Source: Varroa destructor (lineage: Eukaryota; Arthropoda; Arachnida; Mesostigmata; Varroidae). Taken from it: a DNA stretch of 64,000 bases. A program made the translations under genes and the position numbers. A model generated the notes under the pieces. The model saw only the letters and a list, made by a program, of their open reading frames with translations. It did not search any database and was not told the origin of the DNA. The stretch lies in the NCBI RefSeq assembly GCF_002443255.2, contig NW_019211454.1, forward strand, positions 49,911,885 through 49,975,884, in the 5' to 3' direction. Of the stretch, positions 1 to 12,369 are shown piece after piece. Each line of letters opens with the position of its first letter. The stretch's first letter is position 1.

Positions 1-1480
1 ATGTATATATAGCTTTTTTGAGTTTTGAGACTGGGGTTATGGAAGGGGATATGCATTAACCAATCTGTCTGTGGATAGGCTTTTGCAACACACGATAAAA
101 TAGAACCCATGTTGATAGATACTTACGCCTTCTACCTACTTAAAGAAAGTTCTAATTAACAGAATTACTATTCTAGCACATATTGGTAAGTAAACATTTA
201 GACAACTCACTACTCACTAGTTGATCGCAGGTCAACTATCTGTGTATTATTGTGAGCCATTTTGCTTGAGCCATTGAGGGAATTTCGCTTACATTACGTC
301 CCACAAATTTTCCCAGACAAAAAAAATTAACACAATATTCTAAGTACCATTTTATAGAATTAAAATACGTTCACCCAAATAATCCGAGGTGCACTTCATT
401 AGCTTTTAAAGGCTGATCTGGGATATCGATTCATTATTGAACCTAACAGATAATAATTTTCGACAAAATATGTTTGATAAAATTTCGACAAAACGAATAG
501 CAATTAATATACTGGCTTAAGTTTTGTTCAGCATTTACACAGCAACACGAAAACTTAGCGATTAACAAACTACTACAGAAGAACGATCTTCGTGTCAGCT
601 TTTTTCGCATTATTCCTCGTCATTGAAGATTAACATGTAATAGTTAGCTGGAAAAGGACGAATATCCATAAACGAAAACTACATCCCAAAAAAATATCTG
701 AAAACATGCTACCTCCCCCAGCACAAAAGGGGCGGTACTGTCATTCCTCTCTGGGGTTCGCTTTTTGCCTTTTCATTTTATTTTCTGACGCCGGTTTGTG
801 TTTCTGATAACTTTCCATAATGCTTTTAGCGTTACGGAGGTGACACCCAATTTGCATCGCGGTTTTCAGCAAACATCAATAGGACGTAAACGCATTGCTT
901 GTAATATCTATGCGATCTGAAATAAGCAAAGTACTGCGGTTAGAACCAACACTTGCCAACAGCGCTGTATTAGATAAAGGAAACGCTCAAAATGTTCTTG
1001 CACTTTAGATTTCCCCTTTATTTTACTTCCGTTTTTCAACGCATTCTATGAATACGCCTAATGATAACCAGTTAGAGTAAAATATGGGCGTAAGGCAGAA
1101 ATAATAAAGATGAATAGAAACTTATTGCTCACTTGAACCAGCCTTACATTTTGCACTGGCTTGGGTTTCGGGGATACCCATATACCTTTCGTTACTTTTG
1201 TTCATTTTAATATTGTTTTAAGGTGTTAGGAGGCTAATAAGGGACTTTCGGGCGCGGGGGACGACGACAACGACGACAATGAGAAAGGCATCATGTATTC
1301 AAAACTCCAGACACGAGGTATGACAAGTTTACTGAAAGTACCCTGCTGTCAAATAAAAAGAATATGTACTCGCTCTCATAAATGTCATACCATTTCAGTT
1401 TCCAAAACCAAATGGGAAATTAATCTTGATTTCGTCGTAAACCTTAGGATTTCAAATAGTCCCGGCATGCTAGCATACGT
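1..1480. other. Non-coding upstream region
   Basis: AT-rich DNA upstream of the ATP12 gene. I see no exon with convincing splice sites or a recognisable protein in any frame. The last 250 bases become richer in G and C, as expected near a promoter. Confidence 0.5.
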
Positions 1481-1483
1481 GCA

Positions 1484-1500
1484 AGATGGCCGCCCCCATT
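1484..1500 (+). promoter_or_regulatory. YY1/Pho-like site in the putative ATPAF2 promoter
   Basis: The string CAAGATGGCCGCC sits about 110 bases before the ATP12 start codon in a locally GC-rich stretch. It closely matches the YY1/Pleiohomeotic core (AAGATGGCNGC). Such sites are common just downstream of transcription starts of nuclear genes for mitochondrial and housekeeping proteins. The motif match is seen; the regulatory role is inferred. Confidence 0.35.
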
Positions 1501-1604
1501 GCACGAACGAACTGTTCGATTTCCCGCTTTTTCCCGACGAAACCGTTTCTTCGCTCGCCAATAGACTAACGAGAAAACAGTCCATTTTACGCTAGACTGC
1601 AAAG

Positions 1605-2471
1605 ATGCAGCGCGTAATAAGCCACATTATACAAAGAGTTCCGACTGCACCTGTTGTTGTTAGAAACCAGTTCATCCTCGGAAAAAATTCGTTATCAACT
1701 AGTGTATGCTGTTTGTCTACTCTGACTAAACCAAAACGATTTTACAAGAACGTTTCAGTTGTACAAAGTGCTAACGGTTGGGAGGTGAATTTAGACAAAC
1801 GAAAACTAAAAACACCAGCGGGTCAACCATTGCTTGTTCCCAACGAAGCGCTAGCAACTGCCATAGCCACCGAATGGTTAATACAGAAGGACGTTATAGA
1901 TCGTCACGCTATGCATCTGACAGCATTATGTAATACAGCCCAGGATAACCCACATAGCAGAACAGCTGAGCAACTCTGTGAAGCGATACTAGAATTTCTG
2001 GAAAATGACTCTCTTTTATTTCGAGTGCCGAAAGAAGAACAGCCGGAATTTTACGAGTTACAGTGCTCCAAATGGGATCCCATTATTCAGTGGTTTTGTG
2101 ATAAACACGAGGTCACACTAAAATCCTCGTATAATGTTATATCTCCAGAAATCGATCCTACGACTTTGTTAACCGTGTACAAAGTCATATATTCGAACTG
2201 TCGTACAGCCCTGTTTGGTATACAATACGGGGTCGAATGTCTGAAATCGCTGATCTTGACACAAGCTGTACTAGATCGTAGGCTAACGATACAGGAAGCC
2301 GTTGATCTATCCCGACTGGAGACGAATTTTCAGGCATCTAAATGGGGAAGTGTTGAGTGGTCACACGAACTTGACAACTATCAGGTAGTTTCGCGTCTAG
2401 CCGCTGCGGTGATGTTTGTACGACTTAGTCAAGAAGCCGGTAGCATGAAGCAAAAAAAAACACTTTGTTAG
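1605..2471 (+). CDS. ATPAF2: ATP synthase mitochondrial F1 complex assembly factor 2 (ATP12)
   Basis: ATP12 is a mitochondrial matrix chaperone that binds the F1 alpha subunit until it joins the alpha3-beta3 ring. The single open frame gives 288 aa, the length of animal ATPAF2. The first 45 or so residues are rich in R, S and T with few acids, like a mitochondrial targeting peptide. The ATP12 domain then starts at KRFYKNVSVV and carries family landmarks: WEVNLDKRKLKTP, an alanine-rich stretch ending in EW near residue 86, LCNTAQDN (about 107), KWDPIIQWF (about 155) and KWGSVEWSHELD (about 245). The start is fixed by an in-frame TAG four codons upstream. No intron is seen, unlike the other genes here and unlike vertebrate ATPAF2. 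The frame is intact, so I treat it as functional. Identity is secure from motifs; targeting is inferred. Confidence 0.95.
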   Translation: MQRVISHIIQRVPTAPVVVRNQFILGKNSLSTSVCCLSTLTKPKRFYKNVSVVQSANGWEVNLDKRKLKTPAGQPLLVPNEALATAIATEWLIQKDVIDRHAMHLTALCNTAQDNPHSRTAEQLCEAILEFLENDSLLFRVPKEEQPEFYELQCSKWDPIIQWFCDKHEVTLKSSYNVISPEIDPTTLLTVYKVIYSNCRTALFGIQYGVECLKSLILTQAVLDRRLTIQEAVDLSRLETNFQASKWGSVEWSHELDNYQVVSRLAAAVMFVRLSQEAGSMKQKKTLC

Positions 2472-2632
2472 TTCTTGCTCTTTTTCTGTTATTTTATTTA
2501 GAGCCAAATTTAAGAAAACATCGATAGAATATTTTCTGCTTTGAAACTATAATTAAGAGCCATTGAAAATCTATGTTTAATGGCTGATTGTAGTACGAGA
2601 TCCTTACTGCATAAAAAAGGAAAAGACTGCTA

Positions 2633-2638
2633 AATAAA
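2633..2638 (+). terminator. Poly(A) signal of ATPAF2
   Basis: A canonical AATAAA lies 161 bases after the ATP12 stop, the first on this strand, giving a short AT-rich 3' UTR. Confidence 0.55.
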
Positions 2639-2639
2639 G

Positions 2640-5600
2640 GTTAATACGTTATAACATAGAAAAACTAACATTCATTTACCTTTCTTACATCTTAAAAAAA
2701 AAGGTGATTAAAGACTTAGCAAATCGGAATTCGCTATTTTAGAGGATTTGTCATTATGTTACGTTACCCAGACATTCTGTATTCGTTGAGCTGAACAGAG
2801 AAGTGGCACGACAATGCATCTTCAATCAGAAAAAATGTAAGTTCTTTTTTAATAACAATACTCTTATGTACGATTGCATTTACAGTACTGACTGCTGGCT
2901 AATACATGTACATCGGTGTACGAACATTTAACCAAACTATGTAAGACACGTAAGCTATATAAGGTATTCTACATTAATCATGTGAATGACTGCAACCGCT
3001 GAAGTTTCTTTCCAGTACCAGAAAGAACGCTTGCGACTCTCTTCGTATGTGCGCGTTCCATATTGCGTCTTATACATTTTAGTTTAAAGATGTACAAATC
3101 CGATAACAAATACGGTCTTTTTTTTTAAGTTAAAACCATGTAGTTTATTTGTACTAGCCCGAATCTTCACTAATTAGTACGGCAGGCTGGTAGGAGGAAG
3201 TCGCATGCGCTAACATATTAGCGAGAAATGGTCCTCAACCAGCTTGGCCTACCAGCACCGACCACTTCTGTAAATCTGGCCATCCTGCTCTCCACGAGTC
3301 TTACGTTTTTTTCTGTCAGAAGCTCCCTGTTTTCGCTAGCCCAACTTTTTTTGGATCTACCCAGATGGAGTGTATCATTATCTCAGGCCTTGTACAAGAG
3401 CTCTGTGAGAAAGATCAACATTTGGTGTCAGATATCTACTATAGAGAATAATAGATATTTTGACTGAGACAAGCATTGACCCCAGATGTCTAAAGGTTGA
3501 TAGCCGTTCGTCAAATAAGCCGTACGGACGTTCCATAGATAGGTCATGCCCTTCTCTAGGTATTTCATTAGGAGCTCTATATGCTCCAAGATGGTGCAGT
3601 GATAACATGTTTTCCCGCTAAACCCAAAGACAAAGGACTACTTGAGGGCTGAGATAGGTTAGGCAATAAATTGGCTATAAACAAGCTTTGTTTCATACTG
3701 AAAGAGGCCAGTTGTCCGAAGTAATGCTCAGCAAAAGTATCAGACAAAAACTAATAAACAAAATTTGTATTGATATAGGTAAGATACTTATGTAGCTCTA
3801 GCGCGCTACTTTCTTTTATATTTCTTTTATATATAGCCACAAATTATATAATATTTTGTTGCTTGAACTTGCGATATATTTTAGCTTTTTAGCTTTTTCA
3901 GTTAATGGCAAATTTGTTTTTTTTTTTTATATATAGTTACAATTACACGAGATCGGCCAGTGACCGACTATTATATGTTTGTAATTACAGTTTTTGTTTG
4001 AAGTTACCGGGCGGTGTGTGCGTTTGCCGCGCATTATATGAACGTTTATTAACGCATCTACGAAAAACCCAAAATTCAGATGAGAACAATCAAAAACTAT
4101 TGAACTGGTTTACTCCTAATTTAAAGAATAGGTCAGCTATTTTATACTTAAGTAAATTTCTAGTGAATTTGTCGTAACGTGGTGGAAACCAATTTAAATA
4201 TTGGTCTAACTTCATTGTGAAAAGCACAGCCTCACAGCATTAAGGTTCGTTATTAAATATGGTACCTAAAATATCTAACTACCAGATATGGAGGTAGTCA
4301 ACACATATCAAAATATTGAAAAACCTTTAGTGGATTCCAAGATCGAATAATTATAAATGGCATTATTTTTGCCGGTTGAGGTTTTGGTCTAAATATTCGA
4401 AACGAATTGTTTAGTATATGCATGCTGTCCTTTTTGGCAAGTTGACACTGCAAGCATATTGACCAACACGTAGTTAATATTACCTAACTTGAAGTCGCGA
4501 CATTTTGAGTCCACGTACAGAAAGGGATAATTTATTATTTGTAGATGCCTTTTACTCTTAATAAAAGCTATCCAAACGCAATTCAAGCAGGTGCACGATA
4601 TCACATTTAAATAACTATGTACATATTGTTTGCAAAAACAAGGTTAGGCAAGTATGCATTTTTATATTCTCTCTGTCTGTTAAGTTCTAAGTTCGGATGA
4701 CACAAAAATATATCCTGTCCTTATCAAAGTACGCTGTAACTCAGCATATGGATCTCCCGTGCGGCTGTTATCATTAGTTGATGACGAACGTTGCAATCTT
4801 TCTTTAATATCTACGTAATAGCATGCAGTTTACTCAAATAAGTTCCAACACAATCGACCAAAAGCAAAGACAGAATTTATCACAGCTAACTTGCCACCCG
4901 AGTTAGCGCGTTGTATATAATACGCTAGGATCGACGGATTTCCCACAATTGTTAGCATATCACATTAGGATCTTGTCCATACAAAATAATAGATCGATTT
5001 CTTACTTTTGTCGAAAGAGAGATGTCGAACATTAAATTCTCCGTGAATTATCGTGGAGAACGTATTTTATAGCAGATTATCTAGAATACATATCCTGTAT
5101 TCTGTTATACAAGCAAAGATGTACGAAACGTGTGAGTGATAGCTTTGTCATTTTCACGTTCTTTTTTATGCAAAAACATTGAGATTTATTGTTTTGAGTC
5201 TGCCAACTGGTAACTTAGAGTTAGGTGAAAATACTGATGTTGTTAATGGTCTTAGTAGTCAGGAAACGTAAAAAGTCCATATTCTCGATGGATAGTCGCC
5301 TCGTGGCTACATTTAACAATGTAAAAGGAAATTAACGAAATCTGTTCATGCAAAACGTTGTTTTACAGTAGACCGACCATATGTTACACTGCGGTTTTGC
5401 GTAAGAATTAATATTCATATTCAGTTATTGCTTCAATTTGTTTTTTTATCCGGAATCGAAAGTTGTCCGCAGATAAATCACATTATATAACGTAACGCCT
5501 TTGCAATACTTTTTGCCCAAAGGAAGTTTCCCTTAGAAGCCTTGCACTAAGCTCGTACTGCTTATTTTTCAACAGGCTTAAAAAGAAGTAAAAAACCTCA

Positions 5601-8600
5601 CTGCTGTAATGATTTGATTTTCAAATTCGCAATGTCTCCGAATGATTTTCCCGTCATTTTACAGTGGAAGCTGCTTGAAACCTCTACCAGTTGGAACATG
5701 ACAGATCACAACGAACTGTTCATGTGTATCTATAAAAATATGCTGTCATCCATCGTCAATGAGTAGTAATTTGGGAGCAAACGTATCACTTTAGGTGTCC
5801 AGTGGTAGCTGTTTGAAATTAAGTATTTGAGAGGTAACGGGCCTAATAAGATGTGTATAGAAATCGGGAAAACACTGGTTAGACTATAAGCAGCCGCTCA
5901 TCATGCAGCAAAAAACCTTCTTTTAAAATAAGAGGATCGTGGCAGTGATCATATTTTATGTCAAAAAAGTATTTCATTCAAGGGTGCTAGGCTAAGTTAG
6001 CACGAAGTACTGACCCTAGAACCGGGAACCACATTATTTTGTAATCCGCTAAACTGCCGGAGAAGTCGTCAGATAATTTCTTTCTGGCATTTGTAAGATT
6101 TTTAACTTGATTGTCTCAAGAACTAATTTAAAACCCATTGGAGGTAAACGGTTCATTTTTCTGAGCTCAAGATATTTCGCAAGACATAGATGACAATTTA
6201 TGATGAGTTATTATGGAAAAGTTGTGCAACTCTCCGTTGAGAGAGAAAGAGTGGGGGGGGGGGAAAAGGGTAATAAATAATAAGGTTGAATGAGAAGCAA
6301 AGCACTTCATTGGATTGTGTAATTTCACGGACAGGTGTGAAGAAAGAACGAAGATGGTCTTACAAAGACTTTGAATGGTGCAACTACGCCGGTTTCTTTG
6401 ACTTTTTCTAACCCCATACGATTATGTAGTTTTCTAACTTTCTGTGTACACTATAGCATAACAATGTGCCAAAAATTCACGTCGCCCAACACGTTAGATT
6501 CTATTCATTTCCAGAATTTAAATTACCTCCTTCACCTTTGGATCGTAGTCCAGTAGACAAAATATAGGGGACTCCTTCTCACAATTGAGCAATAGCATAA
6601 TTATCATATCCATACTTACTTGATTTAACTTTTCATAAGTGCTATCGGAGACAGCAAGAGATTATGTTATTTGTGTTAGTATCGTTGGTGATTTTTCATT
6701 CTGTGTTTATCATATCCTGAAGTTATTTCAGCAACACTCTGCAGCTGATTTCAACTCAACTGATAGTTGGAAAATGGGGAAATTTAATCAAAGAAAATTT
6801 CTACTACTCGTATCAGTTCCACCTTCCGCAGCACCAATGGATAAAGCTAGTCAACCCTTTCCTCTTCTTCTTCTTTAGGCAATCCTTTCTTCATCATCAA
6901 CTCCTCGGTTATCTCTGTGATCGAGATGTTCACTCTCCTGCATGTCCATAAGCCAATGGACTTGGGCAAGTAGAAACGCCGCTAGATGCGACTATACGAG
7001 GAATCACTGGCTCCTGCTTCCAAGAACAACAAGGCAGTCTCTCCTAGGATCGTTTCGCGGCTTACTCGCTGCTTGCTGGTTCCCTCTGTTCTTCCAGTGT
7101 GGGCATCGCGGTGGAAAGAGCTGTTGTTGTGTGCGTGAACACAAGCTTCAGTAAAGTGATTCCGTCGAATAAGCGGTGGCTTTGTCGGCGGAGACGTTGC
7201 GCTGAAGACAGCTTCGATCACTGGTCTGACGGTCAAAAGGTAACCTTCAAGGTCAAAAGGTTTTACCTAATTAGTGTTTATCGAGATCATTCTGGGCAAA
7301 ACAATATACACTAATTGATGGGAAACTGATACACTAACATTGGGAAACTGTGTACGCTTAAATACTAAGAAGCCAGTGTTTCGATAACAGTTTGACGCCA
7401 CCTCTCGGCAATGTATTAGAGTGCTCGGCATCATAGTAAGTGAAAGCATAGGACCGTCTAATTTTTTACCCTCTGTGATGTTTCATCGTACCGATTATAC
7501 AAGGTGACAAACCGTGGTAATAGGTTGACACACTCCTTCGTTTGAAAGAAACCTGCAGAGGAACTGGTCACAACTTACGATGAGAAAAAAAAAAGCATTT
7601 ATCCCAGTAAACCATTTTTGGAGTGCAATTGAGGTCCTATTAGATTTGTCAAAATTGGCGCATGTTTTGTGCACACCGGTATTTGACGTGTTTGACTTTT
7701 ATAGACATATTTTCCTAGAAAGGTAGAATTATTTTAGCATTACATGACATTGAGCCTCCCACTGCGTGTTTGACTACGACGTCTAAGATCGGAAATTACG
7801 GTCAATGAGAAACCTGGCACTTGAAGAGGTGTTCAACCCAGTCTGTTATACATAATAATACGCTTCTATCGAGTGGATATCATGCCAATGCGGTACACGC
7901 TCATTATCAAAAGTACACTCTTCCTATTAAAGCCTCTTTACCTCAGCTTGGTGGTGTATGATCTCAGCCTTAAACGATTCGAGGTTGACAGAAACAATAA
8001 TAACTTGCAAAATGTGACCATTACAATAATGGCATCTGTACCAACGACAACAGTGGCAGCAATAAAAAACACACTGTGGTCATCTGAGGCTTTGTCATAG
8101 CTTGCAACACTGGTTCAACCGTCGGCCATCCCAAATGTAACACTCATTTGTCGTAATATCCTGTGTATATATGCCCTAACCCTATATGTTTTATCGCCTC
8201 GCACAGCAAGAATACTTTGTTTTTATAATCGAAGATTAGTCATTCGTCTACCCAGTCTGCGTTGAAATTTTTGATTTACCACCGTTTAGATTGTAATACA
8301 TAGATCGATCCTATTTTCCGTACTAGAAGCTGGAACTTACTAACAAACAGAAAAAAGAAGAGCAAGAATTCGGGTCTCTTAAGTTTCTAGCGACAGTACT
8401 GCATTGGTCATTATCGTGTGGAATCTGTAGCTCTAGTAATCGTTAGTAAGTTTACAAATATTAATCTAAACAAAGGCTGATACACATATCAACTTTTATC
8501 ATATATTGTTGAGTTCGATAGGCATGATTCTTGGGTGAGGATGGGTAACGAAAAATTCATGCTCGTTGACCAAACGGGGCGGCTTTGTTTGTGCATGTAG

Positions 8601-11390
8601 ACTAGAGTGAGCGTTGGAAAAAGGAGAGGCCGTTGACGCGAAGTCTGTAGACATGATCAGTATTGTTTAAAGTGTTTTAAATTTATCAGATTTTTTGTTA
8701 TCGTCGTAGTCTTCATCGCTGCTTAACCGAACCATCTCCACAAGCAATTGCTTTGGTTGATATTTGACTTAGACGGTTATATTCAGTTGGCTGTTGACTT
8801 CTTTATGCGTACTATATCCTTAGGAACTGGGTGTATTTTATGGACCCTCACCAGAATGCTCCTTTTATTTTGACTGCCGATCCTAACAGGCTGAAAATTC
8901 GTATTGCTGAACGCTCATTGGATCAGTTATTCCCTCGGTCATTACCCCCACTTGCTATGATAGGTTAAAAAATCTGATATTCTGTACCATTAGCCATTAA
9001 TTAACTGCTTTTCTACTACAGTAAGCAACGGATTATTCACCGAGTAGCATAAAATAGACCAATGGCAACTCATGTCTGGACTTGCTCGTTAAAATGAAAT
9101 TTTTCTCGTGCTTTCGTGCCCTACTTGGATTTATCCAACAGTGAAAGAGTAAGATCTATACCACACCATCGGATGGCCGGTGCTCGTAAAAGCGGTAGGA
9201 GCCGCAAGGATCACTACCATCAGGATTTGTCGTGTACTTCATGGGTTGTGGTAATGTCAACTAGGTCGCTAACACAATCGTTATGACGACTAACGGCAAC
9301 GGTGTTGATGTCGACAGGCGACGTCGTCTTCTTTGCCGTCGCCACATGATCATAATCTTTGTTATACATCACTAAACGCGACGGTTACTAGCAACTACAG
9401 TCCTCGCCTGTAGACGATAAACGCTTCTGATTCAGTAGCGCCATCGCTATCAACCACATCAGTGACTGCACAATTGCAATGCAGTTGCAGAGTGGTGCCA
9501 ATCGACAGTGACCAATACACGCGTAGGCCAGCGGACCGACCAGTTGTCACAATAGTGATTCGAGCTCGTAGCGGCAGCGGCGACTTTTGCGGCCTGGCAG
9601 ACCCAACACGCCGCCGGCTTGGTTTGCTCCGCGGGCCCTAGCTGTTATGCATGGCGCTCATTACAGGCCATACAAATCGTAAACGACGGGTCTTCGAGCG
9701 TGGCATCGATAAAGCACTCATTGGAGGGTATCACAAACATTCTACACTTTGGTGACGGAGGAGGTAAACTAATCCGGCGAACAGCAAGGCTCGTTCTGAG
9801 AGGGCGAGAAACAAAAATTAAGTCGAGAGCTTTTACTAATCGAGTGACATTGTCGGTCAATAGTCGGCAGTCAGAGACCGATAGAATTGCCGTTCAGTTG
9901 ATCGCTGGTAACAAACTCTAAGTGAAAGTAGCCACTGGCCAATTTCGCGAGCTTTATAGTAAATTATATATCTGTATAAGCGCACATGCATCGACCGCTT
10001 TCACGCATCTATACCACCGGACACGAGTAAATTGAAGTGGATTTGTTTTTCGTGAATGCGTTCCAACATATTGACTTATTGTTACAGTAGCAATAATAGT
10101 TGTAGTGGATTTTTGAAGAACAAAGATTTGCTCAAGTTTTTCCACTAAGTGTACTATGGACTGTTGATATCGTCTTCTAATTAGTGCAGTATTTGTGGTG
10201 GTTGCAGAAATGAAGAATACGTCAGAAAGCGACAGCGGGACAAGGGTAAATAAAATTTCTGATAGCTATAGCATACAAAAACTAACGTACTAAGTAATAA
10301 AATTACAAGACTGAAACTGGTGGTTCGGAAGTAAAGGGAATTTGCTTGTGAAAATGTCATGTCGGAAAGCTGAAAGTATAATGGAATACGGTTACGATGT
10401 AGCTTTATGTAACTATACAAGAGGTGAGTAAAATCAAGTACGCATGACACCGAAGTCATAAACTAACCCACATTATATGTTATTATAGGACCAATTATTA
10501 TTATGCGCTTGGCAAGTACTAATTTACAAATTATTATTCATTTTATACAAATATTAATATTTGATTCAATGAGCAGGCAAATGGACCAAAATAGACCAGA
10601 AGCTTAAACTCTTGATATGTGTGGCCTGATCTATATACGTATATCAGAAATTTTCGCGTAATTTGTCACTGCTATCAATGAGTTAGAATTAAGGCTCACT
10701 TCAAAAGCTTCTAACCTATAATAGATGAACCTTACTCACTAGTTTAAGTAGTGTAAAATTCATCTTTAACAGTTCCGTTAACAGTTAAGTTCTTCCGAAT
10801 CTTTCCGTTTTGGTACAGATCGCTCGATATGAATATGACTAATTTGCCGTAGTTTCAGCTTATATTTGAAACGAAATGCCGCAAAATTTATTAAACTCAG
10901 ACTGTCTCAACAGGTCCAAGGCAGGTTTACTGGCTTCAGCAATGATCCCTGAAGGTGGTAAAAAATACTTTTCGGCATCTAGTCATAATAGCAAGATAAG
11001 CTTTGGCTTTTTATAGTAGTTTAACTATTTTGCTGACACTGCCAAATGGAAAAACTGGATTTATCAAAATAGGTATTAGCAAACCTATTGTGCTAGAAAT
11101 GCTTTAGAAAATCTAGCTTTAGGAAAAAATTGAGACCGATAACGGCATATAAAAAAAAAGATAAATTGGATCATATGCCTAGTAATACTTCGTGTAGAAA
11201 GTACACGTATCTCCAAAAACATGAAAAAACTCTCGCGGAGACAATATCCGTAATCTTAAATATACGAAGTTCATTATTTAATGAGCTAACAATTGCCTAT
11301 ATGCATAATGACAAAGATAAATCTGTGCGTAGAAAAGCCAATTTAAATGAGGGAGGTGTTTGCATTCAAGTACTGTCAATATAGCTTAAC
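2640..11390. other. Gene-poor interval
   Basis: No gene is supported. Several 60-100 codon frames occur but have the length expected by chance in AT-rich DNA. Isolated exon-like pieces with plausible splice sites exist near 2742-2836, 3220-3404, 8824-8965 and 10354-10423 on the plus strand. They cannot be chained in phase into a protein I recognise. 9300-9900 is less AT-rich and resembles old repeat DNA. Confidence 0.4.
7231..7260 (+). promoter_or_regulatory. Direct repeat containing a nuclear-receptor half-site
   Basis: The ten-base word GGTCAAAAGG occurs twice, at 7231 and 7251, and the second copy is preceded to give TCAAGGTCA. That is the extended monomer site recognised by FTZ-F1 (NR5A) and ERR-type receptors. 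No gene has been placed next to it, so function is speculative. Confidence 0.2.
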
Positions 11391-11459
11391 AATTCAACAC
11401 TGGTTACAATAGAATATTGGTTGAATAAAAAAAAATATAATACTCTGATTGATTTCCAG

Positions 11460-12368
11460 AACCGCGCCATTCCCTTTCCGCCGGAATGGGAGCATAAGTC
11501 CGAACGGCCATCTAGTAAGTATGTGTACTATAATAAGTAATTTAGTTACTTAAATTTATTTATTATGTGCATTAAAGTTATGTGCATATTTTCATTTTAG
11601 TTTTCCCTTAGTTACGTGAGCTATTCTGACTTTACTGATTTTTTTGTTACTTCTTCGTCTTTTCGGGTTATGACGCGATTGGTCTTTTTCTACAAACAAA
11701 GATCTAGGGATGTACCGGATACTCGAAGCAGTTATTTTTATTAGGAGTGTAATGAGATAAGAAAATTTTTTTGCCACCAAGTAAGAAGTATTTACATCTT
11801 CCATTTTTTTTCTAAGTTTGCTCACTGCTTCTCTAGCATCTTCTATACGTTTTTGTGGGTGTTCCTGTCTGCCTGACATTCAGTGCCAATTTCGACGGTC
11901 TATATTTTATGTTATCGTCCACAAACGTATAGCAATCCGAGATGGTATTATCTCTTGCTGGGAGGAGGGGGTATTCAATGCATGTTTGTATGTTCTACAT
12001 TTTGTGCAGGTTTCGTCGCTACTGTTTCTGTAGAAAATGCTAATTAATTTCTAAGATACAAAAATTAAAATCTCGCTATTTAGAAGTAGCCGACTTTAAG
12101 TTTAGTTACCGAGTAATCGGGCACATGTTGTATAGCTATTATGATCAAATAAAAAATATTGTTTTAAGCCAAATCCTTTGGAAATCGGGCTGCTCCAGAA
12201 AACAATATTGACGCTAGTGAACGGGTCATTTTTCCGTGCTTTCTTTCAATAGGGCTAGCTCTTCCGACCCAACCACCGTCGGGTCCTGGTTCAAGCAAGT
12301 CTAGTTCGAGTAGTAGCACACCGGAATCAACATCGAAGAATGTGCCGAGAGAAGGTCATCGCTGGTAG
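11460..12368 (+). CDS. Probable last two exons of an unidentified plus-strand gene (Ser-rich C-terminus)
   Basis: Two short segments join in phase. 11460-11514 begins after an AG and ends at a perfect GTAAGT donor. 12253-12368 follows a pyrimidine-rich acceptor and ends at TAG (12366-12368). The peptide contains PFPPEWEHKSERPS and then a P/S-rich tail with SSKSSSSSSTPEST. The Ser run uses TCA, AGC, TCT, AGT and TCG rather than one repeated triplet, which argues for selection on protein rather than a DNA repeat. No family is recognised and the upstream exons were not found. The first exon can also be read on the minus strand (starting MAVRTYAP), so it is the weaker of the two. Confidence 0.35.
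11555..11564 (-). terminator. Overlapping poly(A) signals after the 95-aa frame
   Basis: The minus strand reads AATAAATAAA here, about 30 bases past the stop codon of the small frame. Confidence 0.35.
11592..11879 (-). CDS. Candidate small single-exon gene, 95 aa, unknown function
   Basis: An ATG-to-TGA frame on the minus strand encodes 95 residues. The N-terminal third is charged and probably coiled coil (EDAREAVSKLRKKMED), a hydrophobic centre follows (FSYLITLLIKI), and the C-terminus is strongly basic (NPKRRRSNKKISKVR). Overlapping AATAAA signals lie about 30 bases after the stop, which is close to ideal spacing. A GTAAAT donor after KKMED could instead make the first 28 codons an exon of a longer gene. 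It would sit inside the intron of the plus-strand exons above. No homologue is recognised. Confidence 0.35.
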   Translation of the reverse strand: MSGRQEHPQKRIEDAREAVSKLRKKMEDVNTSYLVAKKFSYLITLLIKITASSIRYIPRSLFVEKDQSRHNPKRRRSNKKISKVRIAHVTKGKLK

Positions 12369-12369
12369 C

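Noticed and set aside
1293..1595. 101-codon frame directly before ATP12
   Set aside because: Different frame, ends at its own stop, resembles nothing and overlaps the likely promoter; at most an upstream frame.
3228..3467. Hydrophobic frame resembling a membrane-protein exon
   Set aside because: Possible in-phase neighbours exist, but the chain would have to start inside or upstream of ATP12 and no family is recognised.
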